Of a stretch of DNA of 64,000 nt, positions 26,962 to 35,891 are shown piece by piece. The stretch spans positions 32,716 through 96,715 of the forward strand of contig NZ_LAHA01000034.1 of the NCBI RefSeq assembly GCF_002608075.1. Direction: 5' to 3'. The notes beneath the pieces are model-generated. The model saw nothing but the letters and a program-made list of their open reading frames with translations. It did not search any database and was not told where the DNA came from. The stretch is from Nostoc linckia z4 (GTDB lineage Bacteria; Cyanobacteriota; Cyanobacteriia; Cyanobacteriales; Nostocaceae). Position 1 is the stretch's first letter. Each line of letters begins with the position of its first letter. The translations under genes were made by a program, and so were the position numbers.

Positions 26962-27351
26962 ATGGAAAGCCAGCAGATGAGAAGTAAAAAGGTTGTTAAT
27001 TTTATCAGTGGACACCTTGATATAACTCAAGCAGAATTTGAGATGCATTACCGTCCTTTGATCGATCGCGCGATCGCTCAAAACGAATGTTTTGTTGTTG
27101 GAGATGCGAGGGGTGCGGACACCCTAGCGCAACAATATCTTTGGGGACGGACAGAGGCAGTAATTGTTTATCATATGTTTTCCAGTCCTCGCAACAATCC
27201 AGGATTTTCAACCCGTGGTGGATTTCAAAGTGATGTAGAGCGAGATACACAAATGACGTTGGATTCTGATCGAGATATAGCTTGGGTAAGACCTGGAAGA
27301 GAGCAATCGGGTACACAAGCAAACTGCGATCGACGAAGTTTACTAATATAG
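26962..27351 (+). CDS. SLOG-like (YspA/YpsA-type) nucleotide-binding protein
   Basis: 129 aa. VNFISGHLDITQAEFEMHY at the start and CFVVGDARGADTLAQQYLW (about 42-60) match the SLOG superfamily pattern, in which a G-x-x-x-G-A-D loop after a beta-strand binds a nucleotide or nucleotide-derived ligand. The C-terminal third (GFQSDVERDTQMTLDSDRDIAWVRPGREQSGTQ) fits the same family, including the polar E-R-D...M...D-I-A-W pattern. SLOG proteins are known as ligand sensors or processors in conflict systems. It heads a stretch of unknown small proteins. I am fairly sure of the fold and not of the role. Confidence 0.75.
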   Translation: MESQQMRSKKVVNFISGHLDITQAEFEMHYRPLIDRAIAQNECFVVGDARGADTLAQQYLWGRTEAVIVYHMFSSPRNNPGFSTRGGFQSDVERDTQMTLDSDRDIAWVRPGREQSGTQANCDRRSLLI

Positions 27352-27509
27352 TTTGACGTAAAAAAGCATACCATCATTAAAATACTGAAAATCTTAATGA
27401 TAATGACTTTTACCAACTCTCAACTGCCTGCTTATCAAAATTAATAATCAGTTCAGTAAGTACAATTAATGATGTGATTGTCGCCTGTGTAATAAATAGT
27501 TAGCAAAAA

Positions 27510-27926
27510 ATGCAGTATATCTCTTCGGCAATTTATTTTTCTATTTTGGTAATGATGGTAATAACGCCATTTGCAATGCCCTTTCTGTTAAGGCGGAAGG
27601 GTTATGTGACTAGTTTGCTATTAAGCAGTTTTCTCTCTTTTATGACGTGCGTACTTCTAGTTACTTTGTTGGCATATTTACCAGATTTATATGCCGAGAT
27701 GCGGCTTGATTATCTGGGTTTTGATTTTAATGGCTGGTCAGACGAAGACCGACTCAGAAATATTGCTCCAGAATTCAGAGACGAAGCAATAAAACTTTAT
27801 CGATCGATAATGGGCATTGGGTGGATTTTGAAAGCTATTGCTGGGGCAGTTTTGCTCATTCCTTATCAAATTGTTGCTTCTGGCTTAGTTTTCATGGTGA
27901 GTCAGTCGAAAAAACATGGCAGTTAG
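27510..27926 (+). CDS. Hypothetical membrane protein
   Basis: 138 aa with three hydrophobic segments (about 5-27, 34-58 and 108-132). Between the last two is a polar loop of about 45 residues (DLYAEMRLDYLGFDFNGWSD). No family is recognised. It starts a run of AT-rich plus-strand genes (27510-32377) that have low similarity to anything I know and are probably accessory. Confidence 0.6.
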   Translation: MQYISSAIYFSILVMMVITPFAMPFLLRRKGYVTSLLLSSFLSFMTCVLLVTLLAYLPDLYAEMRLDYLGFDFNGWSDEDRLRNIAPEFRDEAIKLYRSIMGIGWILKAIAGAVLLIPYQIVASGLVFMVSQSKKHGS

Positions 27927-28002
27927 CACCTAACCATACCTGAAAGTGGACGCGAGGGGAGTGGCTGTTACGCTAATAATTTCTTTCAGTAAATGCAAGA
28001 CA

Positions 28003-28182
28003 ATGTATCATCGAAATTTAAAACTTCTGTTTTTTTTGACTACCCCATTTCTTGGTGTCGGAATTCTATTTTTACCAACCATTCCAACTTTGGAGGGCGC
28101 TAAATTTCTATTCTATATAATTATATGGTTACTAAGTTTAATTTTTTTTTATTATTTAAAAAGCCTCAAGATCTACCATTGA
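28003..28182 (+). CDS. Possible small membrane protein
   Basis: 59 aa from ATG 28003 (MYHRNLKLLFFLTTPFLGVG). There are two hydrophobic stretches (7-26 and 35-54) with a basic end. It overlaps the next gene (28125) by 58 bp in another frame. It is not recognised; a real gene is possible given its location among small membrane proteins, but AT-rich DNA readily produces such frames. Confidence 0.35.
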   Translation: MYHRNLKLLFFLTTPFLGVGILFLPTIPTLEGAKFLFYIIIWLLSLIFFYYLKSLKIYH

Positions 28183-28568
28183 CAAAAAAGCTAATTTTTA
28201 TTTTTCTATATTTATTATTATCGAGTGTGCTATTTTTGTTTGTCTCATTTATCGTTTTGATATCGTCTGGATTTGATGCGCCAAACATTGAAACTGTGGC
28301 ATTTAAAGACTATCATACAACAGTATATTTATACAATTATACATGTTCTCCACCAGATACTTCTACAGGATGTGACACATACCACGGGGAATTAAAATTT
28401 AGACTTGGTTTTACTCCTTTTGTAATTACAAAGTTGAATTGTGATTGTCTTTTTGGTTCACCCGATCGCGTTGGTGAGTGGGTAACGATTCCCTTGGAAG
28501 CAAACCGAAATTCAACAGCATCTGCGATTAAAATTAACTTAAAAACTGGCAAATTTCTCTCAAGATGA
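28125..28568 (+). CDS. Hypothetical membrane-anchored protein
   Basis: 147 aa. One long membrane segment (about 22-48, LIFIFLYLLLSSVLFLFVSFIVLISS) leads into a mostly beta-like outer domain. This has four cysteines (YTCSPPDTSTGCDTYHG, LNCDC) that could form disulfides outside the cytoplasm. The function is unknown. The stop overlaps the next start as ATGA (28565-28568), so the two are probably translated as a pair. Confidence 0.6.
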   Translation: MVTKFNFFLLFKKPQDLPLTKKLIFIFLYLLLSSVLFLFVSFIVLISSGFDAPNIETVAFKDYHTTVYLYNYTCSPPDTSTGCDTYHGELKFRLGFTPFVITKLNCDCLFGSPDRVGEWVTIPLEANRNSTASAIKINLKTGKFLSR

Positions 28569-29602
28569 ACTGCAAAACTTTAATTTACGATCCGAGTAAG
28601 CAAGAGGCAATTACTTTAACTGTTGATAAAAAGCTTTATAAATTGGTACGTTGGGATGTTTCCGATACAGCCCAGATATTGTCAGAGTCTTCTTTGGAAC
28701 GATATACAGAATTAAGTTTACTTACCAAAATACCCCAAGCAAATGCGATGGTCAAAGACCAGCTCCTTTGGAGCATCGCCATTATTCAGTGTAATAATAT
28801 TTACCAGCTTCCCTACCAGCCAGTCAATGCCATCTTAGAAATTCGTCGCTGGGAAGATTTTAGCTGTATCCAGGAAATAGAGTTACCTGAATGCACCGAT
28901 ATACCAGGTTGTGTCACGATTACTCCCTGTCAACAGTACATCATCGTTGTCGAATCATATACTTCGCTGTATCTAATAGAATTGTCATCGGGTATAGTTA
29001 AGCGTTTTGCTTTTGAGACAGAATATAATTACAGCTTGGTATTTGACCCAAAGATGCAGTTTTTTATCAACTCATCAATTGACCAATTCAGCTATTTTCA
29101 ACTTCATTGGATTGATGATTTAGCGACTGGTAAATTTTCCCTTCGGGGAGGTTTTTGGGGTGATATGCGCTGTCATAACGATACTATTATTTTTAGTCCC
29201 AATGAAGAAGCTTTCATCCATACTTGCTATCATTTTAAACGGAAATTATTGGTGACATACCGTCGATTTAATCGTTCCCAGCTATTTAGCGATCGCAGTC
29301 ATTGGGGAATAAATAATAACCCGACACCAACTTCTGTTCTCTATAAAGTTTGGGAAGTATCCCTACCCTACATCGAACATCAGCATGATGAGGAAAATCT
29401 TTGGCAAAGTGATATTGCTTTTCTCAATGACCAAACCTTAGTATTAGGAGCAGGAAAAACCCTGGCTTTGCTAAATATTCAAGATGGAGTTGTGAAAGCA
29501 GAGTACCAAATAGATGCAATTATACAGGCGATCGCAATAGATACCGCACATCAGCGAGTAATTGCTGCTACCCGTAATGGAGTATTCTGTATTCATCTGT
29601 AG
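28565..29602 (+). CDS. Beta-propeller-like hypothetical protein
   Basis: 345 aa without signal or membrane segments. Repeated strand patterns (LEIRRWEDFSCIQEIELPE, YIIVVESYTSLYLIELSSGIVKRF, TLVLGAGKTLALLNIQDG, QRVIAATRNGVFCIHL) resemble WD40/YVTN-like blades, ending with a strand typical of a propeller closure. This suggests a binding scaffold, although canonical GH...WD motifs are absent. It is translationally coupled to the preceding membrane protein by an ATGA overlap. No specific family can be assigned. Confidence 0.6.
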   Translation: MNCKTLIYDPSKQEAITLTVDKKLYKLVRWDVSDTAQILSESSLERYTELSLLTKIPQANAMVKDQLLWSIAIIQCNNIYQLPYQPVNAILEIRRWEDFSCIQEIELPECTDIPGCVTITPCQQYIIVVESYTSLYLIELSSGIVKRFAFETEYNYSLVFDPKMQFFINSSIDQFSYFQLHWIDDLATGKFSLRGGFWGDMRCHNDTIIFSPNEEAFIHTCYHFKRKLLVTYRRFNRSQLFSDRSHWGINNNPTPTSVLYKVWEVSLPYIEHQHDEENLWQSDIAFLNDQTLVLGAGKTLALLNIQDGVVKAEYQIDAIIQAIAIDTAHQRVIAATRNGVFCIHL

Positions 29603-29645
29603 AACTTTATCTACAAAGTTAGAACAGCATTATTCTTTGTGGTCA

Positions 29646-30110
29646 ATGAAAAAACTTATTCTAATTTCAATTATTACAATTCTATCACTAGGTTTGACAT
29701 ATCATTTATTACGTATCGCTTTTCCCATAACCTATATAGTTGACTGTACTCAAGCTCATAAAATCACCAAAATATCCGACACTTTTATCAGTGCAATTGG
29801 CGATCCATCTGCAAAAGAAGCAGAAATTATCGCACAAAGGTATATCACAAAAGCCTTTTGTTTAAATGATTTAAAGGGTGATTCTAGCTTCAGCCCTAAA
29901 CCATATTTCTTTAATGTCTCAAACTTAAGTTCTAAGTATCAAATTATTGGTTATAGTGGTGCTGGTTTTCGTAGTCCAGGCAATTTACAAGTAAAATTTG
30001 ACAACGGGACTCTCCTAAATTTTTGCTTTAGCAAGATGGTAATTAACTGCAACCAAGCTCAAGAATGCGATTGTCCTCATGATTTTAACTGGGAACCCAA
30101 ACCAAAGTAA
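29646..30110 (+). CDS. Hypothetical membrane-anchored or secreted protein
   Basis: 154 aa from ATG 29646. The N-terminus MKKLILISIITILSLGLTYH is a signal or anchor. The rest includes DPSAKEAEIIAQRYITKAF and a Cys-rich end (NCNQAQECDCPHDFNW). Longer in-frame starts (29562) overlap the previous gene and lack the signal-type N-terminus. No family is recognised. Confidence 0.55.
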   Translation: MKKLILISIITILSLGLTYHLLRIAFPITYIVDCTQAHKITKISDTFISAIGDPSAKEAEIIAQRYITKAFCLNDLKGDSSFSPKPYFFNVSNLSSKYQIIGYSGAGFRSPGNLQVKFDNGTLLNFCFSKMVINCNQAQECDCPHDFNWEPKPK

Positions 30111-30179
30111 TTGCATCACAATTCAGGAAAATTATCGCAATAATACAACGCTTGCTAGAATGAAAATTTTCAATTAACT

Positions 30180-30803
30180 ATGGATAATCTTCAGATAAAA
30201 ATACTTGGCAAAATAGCAATATGTATAACCTTATTGATTGGTGTCGCAATTCTAATTATCAGTATTTACCCTGGTGCATTAAATAGTTTCTTTTTTCCAG
30301 TTATGCTGGTGTCAATTGTTTGTGTACCATTTGCAGTATTGGCAATTCTCTTCTGGGGATTGAGAACTTTAGGAAGACGGGATTTGAAAAGTATTAGACT
30401 TAGAAGGCAAACTTTTGTACCCTGGAGAGAAGTTGCTATCATTGCAGGGATAGTTTTAGTTTGTTATGTCCTGCTCAAGTTCTACATTCCCCGTCGTTTA
30501 GCATTTATGATATCACGATCGGCGTTTGAACAAGTTCGGGTAAAACTTCCTATTTCTGCAAAAGGAAAAATCACATTAAACCGCAAACTCGGTTTATATG
30601 AAGTTGATGAATACGCTATGGACTCCCGTGGTGGTGCATATTTTCGTGTTTTTTCGGGTGGTGATGGTCTAAGTCCTGATACCATATCCTATGGTTTTGT
30701 CCATCAACCGAATAGTGAAGGAAGTCCATTTGGTGCTGCTAAGTACCAAGTATTTTACTTGTATGGTGATTGGTATTGGTTTCGTGTATCCGATGATTTT
30801 TAG
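30180..30803 (+). CDS. Hypothetical membrane protein
   Basis: 207 aa with three hydrophobic segments (about 10-30, 36-61 and 82-99), followed by a basic patch (YIPRRLAF) and a soluble C-terminal domain of about 95 aa (VRVKLPISAKGKITLNRKLGLYEVDEY). No family is recognised. It lies in the same run of accessory genes, 69 bp after the previous one. Confidence 0.55.
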   Translation: MDNLQIKILGKIAICITLLIGVAILIISIYPGALNSFFFPVMLVSIVCVPFAVLAILFWGLRTLGRRDLKSIRLRRQTFVPWREVAIIAGIVLVCYVLLKFYIPRRLAFMISRSAFEQVRVKLPISAKGKITLNRKLGLYEVDEYAMDSRGGAYFRVFSGGDGLSPDTISYGFVHQPNSEGSPFGAAKYQVFYLYGDWYWFRVSDDF

Positions 30804-30867
30804 GGATGACAATTGAGCTAGTTTTGAGTTATGGATAAGTGACATTACTACTTATTCAGTCACAAAT

Positions 30868-32010
30868 ATGAAATCTCATATTCACCATCCCTTGATTTTG
30901 CTAGTAGCGATAACTGGGATAACATTGTTTTCAACTCCATGTATATCTAGTGATACTCATCAATCAATATCTTCTATCACAGTTAAGTCTACAAAAGAGA
31001 ATTCATTACCCCAGTTATGGGATGTAAAAATCAACGGGAAATATGGATATATCGATCGCAATGGGAAATTAGTAGTTAAACCCCAGTTTGATTATGCTTC
31101 GTCGTTTTATGAGGGATTAGCTCAAGTTCAAGTAGGTGAAAAATGGGGATATATTGACCACACAGGTAAATTGGTCATAAAGCCACAGTTTGATAATTGC
31201 GATCGCTTCTTGAATAGGTTTGCTAAAGTCGAAGTTGGTAAAAAGTGGGGAATCATAGATAATAAGGGTAAGTTTGTTGTTAAACCACAGTTTGATAATC
31301 TTGAAGCTTTTGTCAATGGTTTTGCTTTGGTTACTATCGGTAAAAAATGGGGATTCGTTGACAATAAGGGGAAATTAGCCATCAAACCTCAATTTGATAG
31401 TGCTTGGTCATTCTTTGAGAATTTAGCAGCAGTGCAAATTGGTAAAAAATGGGGATTTGTTGATAATAAAGGTAAATTGGTAATTAAACCTCAGTTTGAT
31501 ACTGCTTGGTCATTTTCTAAGGGTTTAGCAGTAGTACAATTTGGTAAAAAATGGGGATTTATTAATACAAAAGGTCAATTAGTCATTAAACCTCAATTTG
31601 ATGCAGCTTGGTCATTTTATGAGGATTTAGCAGCAGTCCAAATTGGAGGTAAATGGGGATATATTGACCGCACTGGTAAATTAGTCATTAAACCCCAGTT
31701 TGATATGACTTGGCTTTTTGAGAATGGTTTAGCACAAGTAATAGTTGGCGGAAAATCGGGTTATATTGACCGTACAGGGAAACTAGCGATCGAACCAAAG
31801 TTTGATAAAATTGGTAATTTCTCCGAGGGATTAGCAGATGTACAAATTGGAGGTAAATGGGGATATATTGACCGCACTGGTAAATTAGCGATCGCACCAC
31901 AGTTTGATAGTGCTTATTCCTTCTCTAATGGGTTAGCAGAAGTGCAAGTTGGAGAAGCATCTGGATATATCGATCGCACTGGTAAATATATTTGGCAACC
32001 AACCCAGTAA
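30868..32010 (+). CDS. WG-repeat protein, exported
   Basis: 380 aa. A signal peptide (HPLILLVAITGITLFSTPCISS) is followed by ten consecutive WG repeats of about 34 aa, each with the core KWGYIDRTGKLVIKPQFD. Four of these cores carry FVD/FIN/IID variants, and in two the W is replaced (KSGYID, ASGYID). WG repeats (KWG motif) form beta-rich modules of unknown binding function, often found in secreted or cell-envelope proteins. Repeats 4-6 are the most alike at DNA level (about 102-bp period), suggesting recent internal duplication. It is a likely surface or periplasmic protein. The start at 30868 is supported by the signal peptide. Confidence 0.9.
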   Translation: MKSHIHHPLILLVAITGITLFSTPCISSDTHQSISSITVKSTKENSLPQLWDVKINGKYGYIDRNGKLVVKPQFDYASSFYEGLAQVQVGEKWGYIDHTGKLVIKPQFDNCDRFLNRFAKVEVGKKWGIIDNKGKFVVKPQFDNLEAFVNGFALVTIGKKWGFVDNKGKLAIKPQFDSAWSFFENLAAVQIGKKWGFVDNKGKLVIKPQFDTAWSFSKGLAVVQFGKKWGFINTKGQLVIKPQFDAAWSFYEDLAAVQIGGKWGYIDRTGKLVIKPQFDMTWLFENGLAQVIVGGKSGYIDRTGKLAIEPKFDKIGNFSEGLADVQIGGKWGYIDRTGKLAIAPQFDSAYSFSNGLAEVQVGEASGYIDRTGKYIWQPTQ

Positions 32011-32059
32011 TTATATAATTTTCGACAAATTTGAGTCTGAAATATTACGAGATAATGAG

Positions 32060-32377
32060 ATGACAATAGAGATGGGAATTCTCCAAATTAATACCGGGAA
32101 TTATGAGGTGATTCCTGTTGCGACTAGCGAAATATTTTACAAATTTTGGTTGCCTGCTTGTAGGTATCTTGGTTTACAATTAATCAGTCATTTTCATGAT
32201 GGGTCTTTAAGTGTCGTGTCAGTAGAAGATGTTCCTAAAATTGTAGAAGAATTGATTTGTTTACATTCCTATACTTTAAAACAAAAAAAATTAGCTTTTA
32301 TGAGCGAGAGAATAGAACGTATAATCCAGGTATTTCAAACAACAGATACGACATCATATAAATATGATTTTGGATAA
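32060..32377 (+). CDS. Hypothetical protein
   Basis: 105 aa from ATG 32060 (MTIEMGILQINTGNYEVIPV). A longer frame overlapping the WG gene is possible but offers no better start. It is probably an alpha/beta cytosolic protein (FWLPACRYLGLQLISHFHDG, VEDVPKIVEELICLHSY). It is not recognised. Confidence 0.5.
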   Translation: MTIEMGILQINTGNYEVIPVATSEIFYKFWLPACRYLGLQLISHFHDGSLSVVSVEDVPKIVEELICLHSYTLKQKKLAFMSERIERIIQVFQTTDTTSYKYDFG

Positions 32378-32402
32378 TGAATGTAATTTTAAAGATTGAT
32401 AT

Positions 32403-32696
32403 TTATAATACTTTGATACAGCCGTCTTTGATTTCGATTTTAGAGTCATCTTTGACTTCGACTTTTCCACAAGATGTTTCAATAACAGCAGATCTACCGC
32501 TACCTTGTATCGTTGCGGCTCCAGTCGTGCGACCATTGAATGTAACTTCTTTCGTTGAACCATCCATCTGGACTTTCATTACATGTTTGTCCGAGTCGTT
32601 ATTGGAATATTTGATATAAACAGAAGCCCAAGAGGGACTAGAAAAAATAATGCTTGGGATAGCAGACAACATCGCTAATAAAAGTATTTTTTTCAT
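32403..32696 (-). CDS. Small secreted hypothetical protein
   Basis: 97 aa. A signal peptide with probable cleavage after SSPSWA (MKKILLLAMLSAIPSIIFSSPSWA) precedes a small all-beta domain (VYIKYSNNDSDKHVMKVQ, KEVTFNGRTTGAATIQG). Two cysteines near the end (TSCGKVEV, DGCIKVL) may form a disulfide. The function is unknown. It is convergent with the previous gene. The 284-bp upstream spacer (32697-32980) is AT-rich with no gene. Confidence 0.65.
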   Translation of the reverse strand: MKKILLLAMLSAIPSIIFSSPSWASVYIKYSNNDSDKHVMKVQMDGSTKEVTFNGRTTGAATIQGSGRSAVIETSCGKVEVKDDSKIEIKDGCIKVL

Positions 32697-32980
32697 AGCT
32701 TTTATAAAACCATTTTCACCAACATTTTTATGTATATTTATTTTTTACTTTAGAAAAATAAAAAATGACATGAGTGGTTGTACGTAAATTATATAACTGT
32801 GGCTATAACTGCATAAAAATAATTATTTTCGCGCAAGTTTCACATTTTTAAATTAGCCGATGGAGATTAGATTGTAAGTCTGTAAAGGTTAATTAAATTT
32901 TCAGATTACAAAATTAAAAATCAGCGAACGTCAGGTCTAGCACACTCACACTGGAAAAATAGATCCAGATGATGGGTCAT

Positions 32981-34201
32981 TTAGGGATACAATATATTAT
33001 ATATGTACTCCAACCTTTCTAAAATTCGTTGAGATCGCAGTTCAGCTTGCTCTGCATTAAAGCCAAAGTTGTACCGCATCTTACCCATATTCTCAATTCG
33101 CCATTGGTTGATTTTATAATCTATTTCATCGCTCATCTTCACTTGCTCATTTGTGAGTTCAGGATCGATATTAAGTCCGATGGTTTCTGCAAGGAGTCTG
33201 GCAAAATTCACCGAATGAAAGTATGGATAATCTCGAATTAATTCCCCAGAGCGAAGAAAAGCCAGTAATCCTTCAATTGGAGATAACCCATATTGAATAT
33301 CATCTAGAAAATCCTTGAGCCATTGTTCTGGAGAAAACTCACAAAAACGAATCCAATCCCCCTGAATTTCAACCTCGTATCCTTCCTGGGTGAGAAACAA
33401 ATCCCGCACAGGATTATCCCAATCGACAATTTGTAACAACCCTGGATATTGCCGACTTCCTGGATTTTTGAGCCAATCCTTCGACTTTGCTGCTTTCAAC
33501 TTTGTGAGGAACTCAGGTAAAGGCTGATTCCATAGTTCCACAAAATTGTTTGCCATAACTTCCTCAATCGACCAGTAATTTCCTAGCCGTTCCCAATTGC
33601 CACCATTGCAGACTTCTAGCAAAAACGTTCTGTAAACGTCAGGTAGTTTAATTCCATGTTGTGCTTCTAACGCGCTCAACTTTGCTTCAGAACCAATTGG
33701 CGGATTAGTTGTGATTTGGGCATAGCGATTGTATGGATCGAATTTTCGCAATCGAGCGAGGGTGAGGTGAATTCGCTCAGGAACAGTCAACCATTTTCGC
33801 AGGGGTAATTGGCAACCGAAATGACGCTCCACTGTAAAAATGTCTCGATCGTACACCCTCACCCTTCCTTTCGCGTCGTGAGAGAACTGAATTTGTAACT
33901 GAGTCAACACCTGACACAATTGCTCTGCCTCTGCATCAGTCAGAAATAGTCCCACAAGATGGGGATGCTTGATTGTCTTTATCTCCCGATACATAAACTC
34001 ACAAGCTTCAGCCTCATCTGTAAATTCAAACAGCAGATGTTGAACCGTACCACGCTCGGTATAAACAACTTGCCAGCGATCGCGCGTTTGAATCAAGCAA
34101 ATCTCATCATCACCCATTTGACGAATCTGATACAGGCTACAACCTTCACCCCAAAGTTTGAGATCGAGTAACTCTGCATTCAGATATCTGACTTCCCACA
34201 T
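32981..34201 (-). CDS. SUKH/SMI1-KNR4-domain protein
   Basis: 406 aa. The centre (about 178-300) contains GSEAKLSALEAQHGIKLPDVYRTFLLEVCNGG and WSIEEV, the characteristic start of SMI1/KNR4 (SUKH) domains, which in bacteria act mainly as immunity proteins against polymorphic toxins. The N-terminal 140 aa and C-terminal 100 aa are unassigned. ATG 34201 (MWEVRYLNAELL) follows an AGAGGTGA ribosome-binding site. It lies 30 bp downstream of an unknown 481-aa gene on the same strand, which is probably co-transcribed. No recognisable toxin is next to it, so its partner may be that gene or be absent. Confidence 0.75.
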   Translation of the reverse strand: MWEVRYLNAELLDLKLWGEGCSLYQIRQMGDDEICLIQTRDRWQVVYTERGTVQHLLFEFTDEAEACEFMYREIKTIKHPHLVGLFLTDAEAEQLCQVLTQLQIQFSHDAKGRVRVYDRDIFTVERHFGCQLPLRKWLTVPERIHLTLARLRKFDPYNRYAQITTNPPIGSEAKLSALEAQHGIKLPDVYRTFLLEVCNGGNWERLGNYWSIEEVMANNFVELWNQPLPEFLTKLKAAKSKDWLKNPGSRQYPGLLQIVDWDNPVRDLFLTQEGYEVEIQGDWIRFCEFSPEQWLKDFLDDIQYGLSPIEGLLAFLRSGELIRDYPYFHSVNFARLLAETIGLNIDPELTNEQVKMSDEIDYKINQWRIENMGKMRYNFGFNAEQAELRSQRILERLEYIYNILYP

Positions 34202-34231
34202 GCACTCACCTCTTACCATTTGGTATGATTA

Positions 34232-35677
34232 TTACTTCGCTTGTTCTGCACGAAAAAGCCGCAGGAAGCCCCCATCAAACCATTCCCCATAGTGAAATCG
34301 CAGTTCCCCGGATAGTAGCATCTGACCTCGACAGTAAAGAAAGTAGATTTCCTTTGGGAAATAACTTTGCAAAGGGAGCAATCCTTTTTTCAACGCCGTT
34401 CGCTCCCCATTTTGCCAGAGCCTTGCAAGGTGAGATGCTAAACAGTTCAAGAAAAATTCAGCTTTAGGCAAGGAAGGATCTGTTCCTAAAGTGACCAACT
34501 CATCTTCTCTTCCTCTCCAATCAACAGACATTTCCCAATCTTCGACGGGAGGTAAGCAGGATGTCTGCGAAGCCCAGACAACTAACTCTAGGTACGTCGG
34601 CTCATTCACGTTGGTAAATAAGGCATTCGCATTTATCGGCATAGTAATTTCTAAAACCGTTAACAAGCCGATCGCATTGTGATACAAATTTCCTGTCACC
34701 AGTCGATACTGCTTCCCATCGGCTTCAAAGGGAATCGTATAGGGGTATTGCAATTTTGCTTTTTGAAAATGCTGTAAGCAAAGCTGATGAAAGTCAGGTT
34801 GAGGTAGTGGTGGATCAAAAAACATCCAATCTAAACAGAAACTATTTTTTTCTTGGCTCACAGAAGCACCATCTAAATAGCGCCATAGCTTTTCAGCTTG
34901 AATGACGCAGCGTTGCAGATTTGGATAAGCAACTAGACGAGCAAGAATTTCTGCTGAGATTTCACGGTTGAGTAGGTTGGCGTTCACGAAGTGACTCGGA
35001 AGGAGTATCGCCATCTGATGCAACAGTTTATATCGAATTGCCGCAACCTGGTTGGGCGTATATAGGCGGGCTTGTTCTTCAAAAAATAGTAGATAGGTGC
35101 TAGCAACTTCCTCAATTTCAGACAAAATCTGGGGAATTAGTAAAGAGTGAGTAGGACTCGCAGCAGACGCAAAGCGTAAATTCCACTGGGTTTCGTTGAG
35201 CAGTTCAATTCCCTCGATTTCTTGCAGATTGTTCCAATTACGTGCAACCTGTATCACCTTCAATGCAGTGTCATAGGGAATACCATACATCGGATAGTAA
35301 CTCCCTGGATGCCATAAACAAATCAGTTCATTGTAAGACTCGCCATAAATTTGAAACAGCTGATCGATCAGTTCCCAAATCGCCCAATTTTGATAAACTT
35401 GCGGTAGTTTCCAACTGCGATCGCCAATTAGCTGTTGACAATCCCTGACAAAGAAGCGATTATCTTCATTCTCATACAGTTCACGCGCCTGAAAGCACTG
35501 CCAAAACGCATCATGATGGGCATGACGCGCCAAAAACTGAATTAGGAGCGAATCGTCATATCGGGTTATGGCTTTGCGACTGTGGCGACCAGAGAATAAC
35601 ACACCTGAATCGCTTGGTGCGATCGCTAGTGTATACCCATCAATCAGAACAAACGTTTTTTCATGCTTATCTCTCAT
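34232..35677 (-). CDS. Hypothetical protein, partner of the SUKH gene
   Basis: 481 aa, soluble, with no signal peptide. It starts MRDKHEKTFVLIDGYTLAIA (ATG 35677); a longer frame to 35737 is less likely. I recognise no domain. It is Trp/Leu-rich and mostly helical (WAIWELIDQLFQIYGESYNELI, FNCLASHLARL-like end). The only clue is its location immediately upstream of the SUKH-domain gene on the same strand. It could be a cognate toxin or effector, or another immunity-type protein, but I have no motif to support either. Confidence 0.6.
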   Translation of the reverse strand: MRDKHEKTFVLIDGYTLAIAPSDSGVLFSGRHSRKAITRYDDSLLIQFLARHAHHDAFWQCFQARELYENEDNRFFVRDCQQLIGDRSWKLPQVYQNWAIWELIDQLFQIYGESYNELICLWHPGSYYPMYGIPYDTALKVIQVARNWNNLQEIEGIELLNETQWNLRFASAASPTHSLLIPQILSEIEEVASTYLLFFEEQARLYTPNQVAAIRYKLLHQMAILLPSHFVNANLLNREISAEILARLVAYPNLQRCVIQAEKLWRYLDGASVSQEKNSFCLDWMFFDPPLPQPDFHQLCLQHFQKAKLQYPYTIPFEADGKQYRLVTGNLYHNAIGLLTVLEITMPINANALFTNVNEPTYLELVVWASQTSCLPPVEDWEMSVDWRGREDELVTLGTDPSLPKAEFFLNCLASHLARLWQNGERTALKKGLLPLQSYFPKEIYFLYCRGQMLLSGELRFHYGEWFDGGFLRLFRAEQAK

Positions 35678-35891
35678 CCAGCAACTCTCGAAGGACTTGG
35701 ATTTTATAGTGACATACTCCTCACATCTTCCAAGCAAAAATAGTGAGATTAAATACTCAGCATACAGCTAAAAGTACTAATTTAGTGTTAAAAGCAAACA
35801 AAGGTACTGTAGCTATATCGCCCAGATGTTTGATTTTGCTGTATGTATACGTAAATGTGCAAGATATTAAGTTAACCTAAATTAGAATTAT

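Noticed and set aside
25797..27469. Similar 33-bp stretches at 25797-25829 and 27437-27469 (ATCAAAAT-AATAATCAGT-CAGTA) flanking the phosphatase and SLOG-like genes
   Set aside because: Short, diverged and in the same orientation; insufficient to claim attachment sites or an element boundary.
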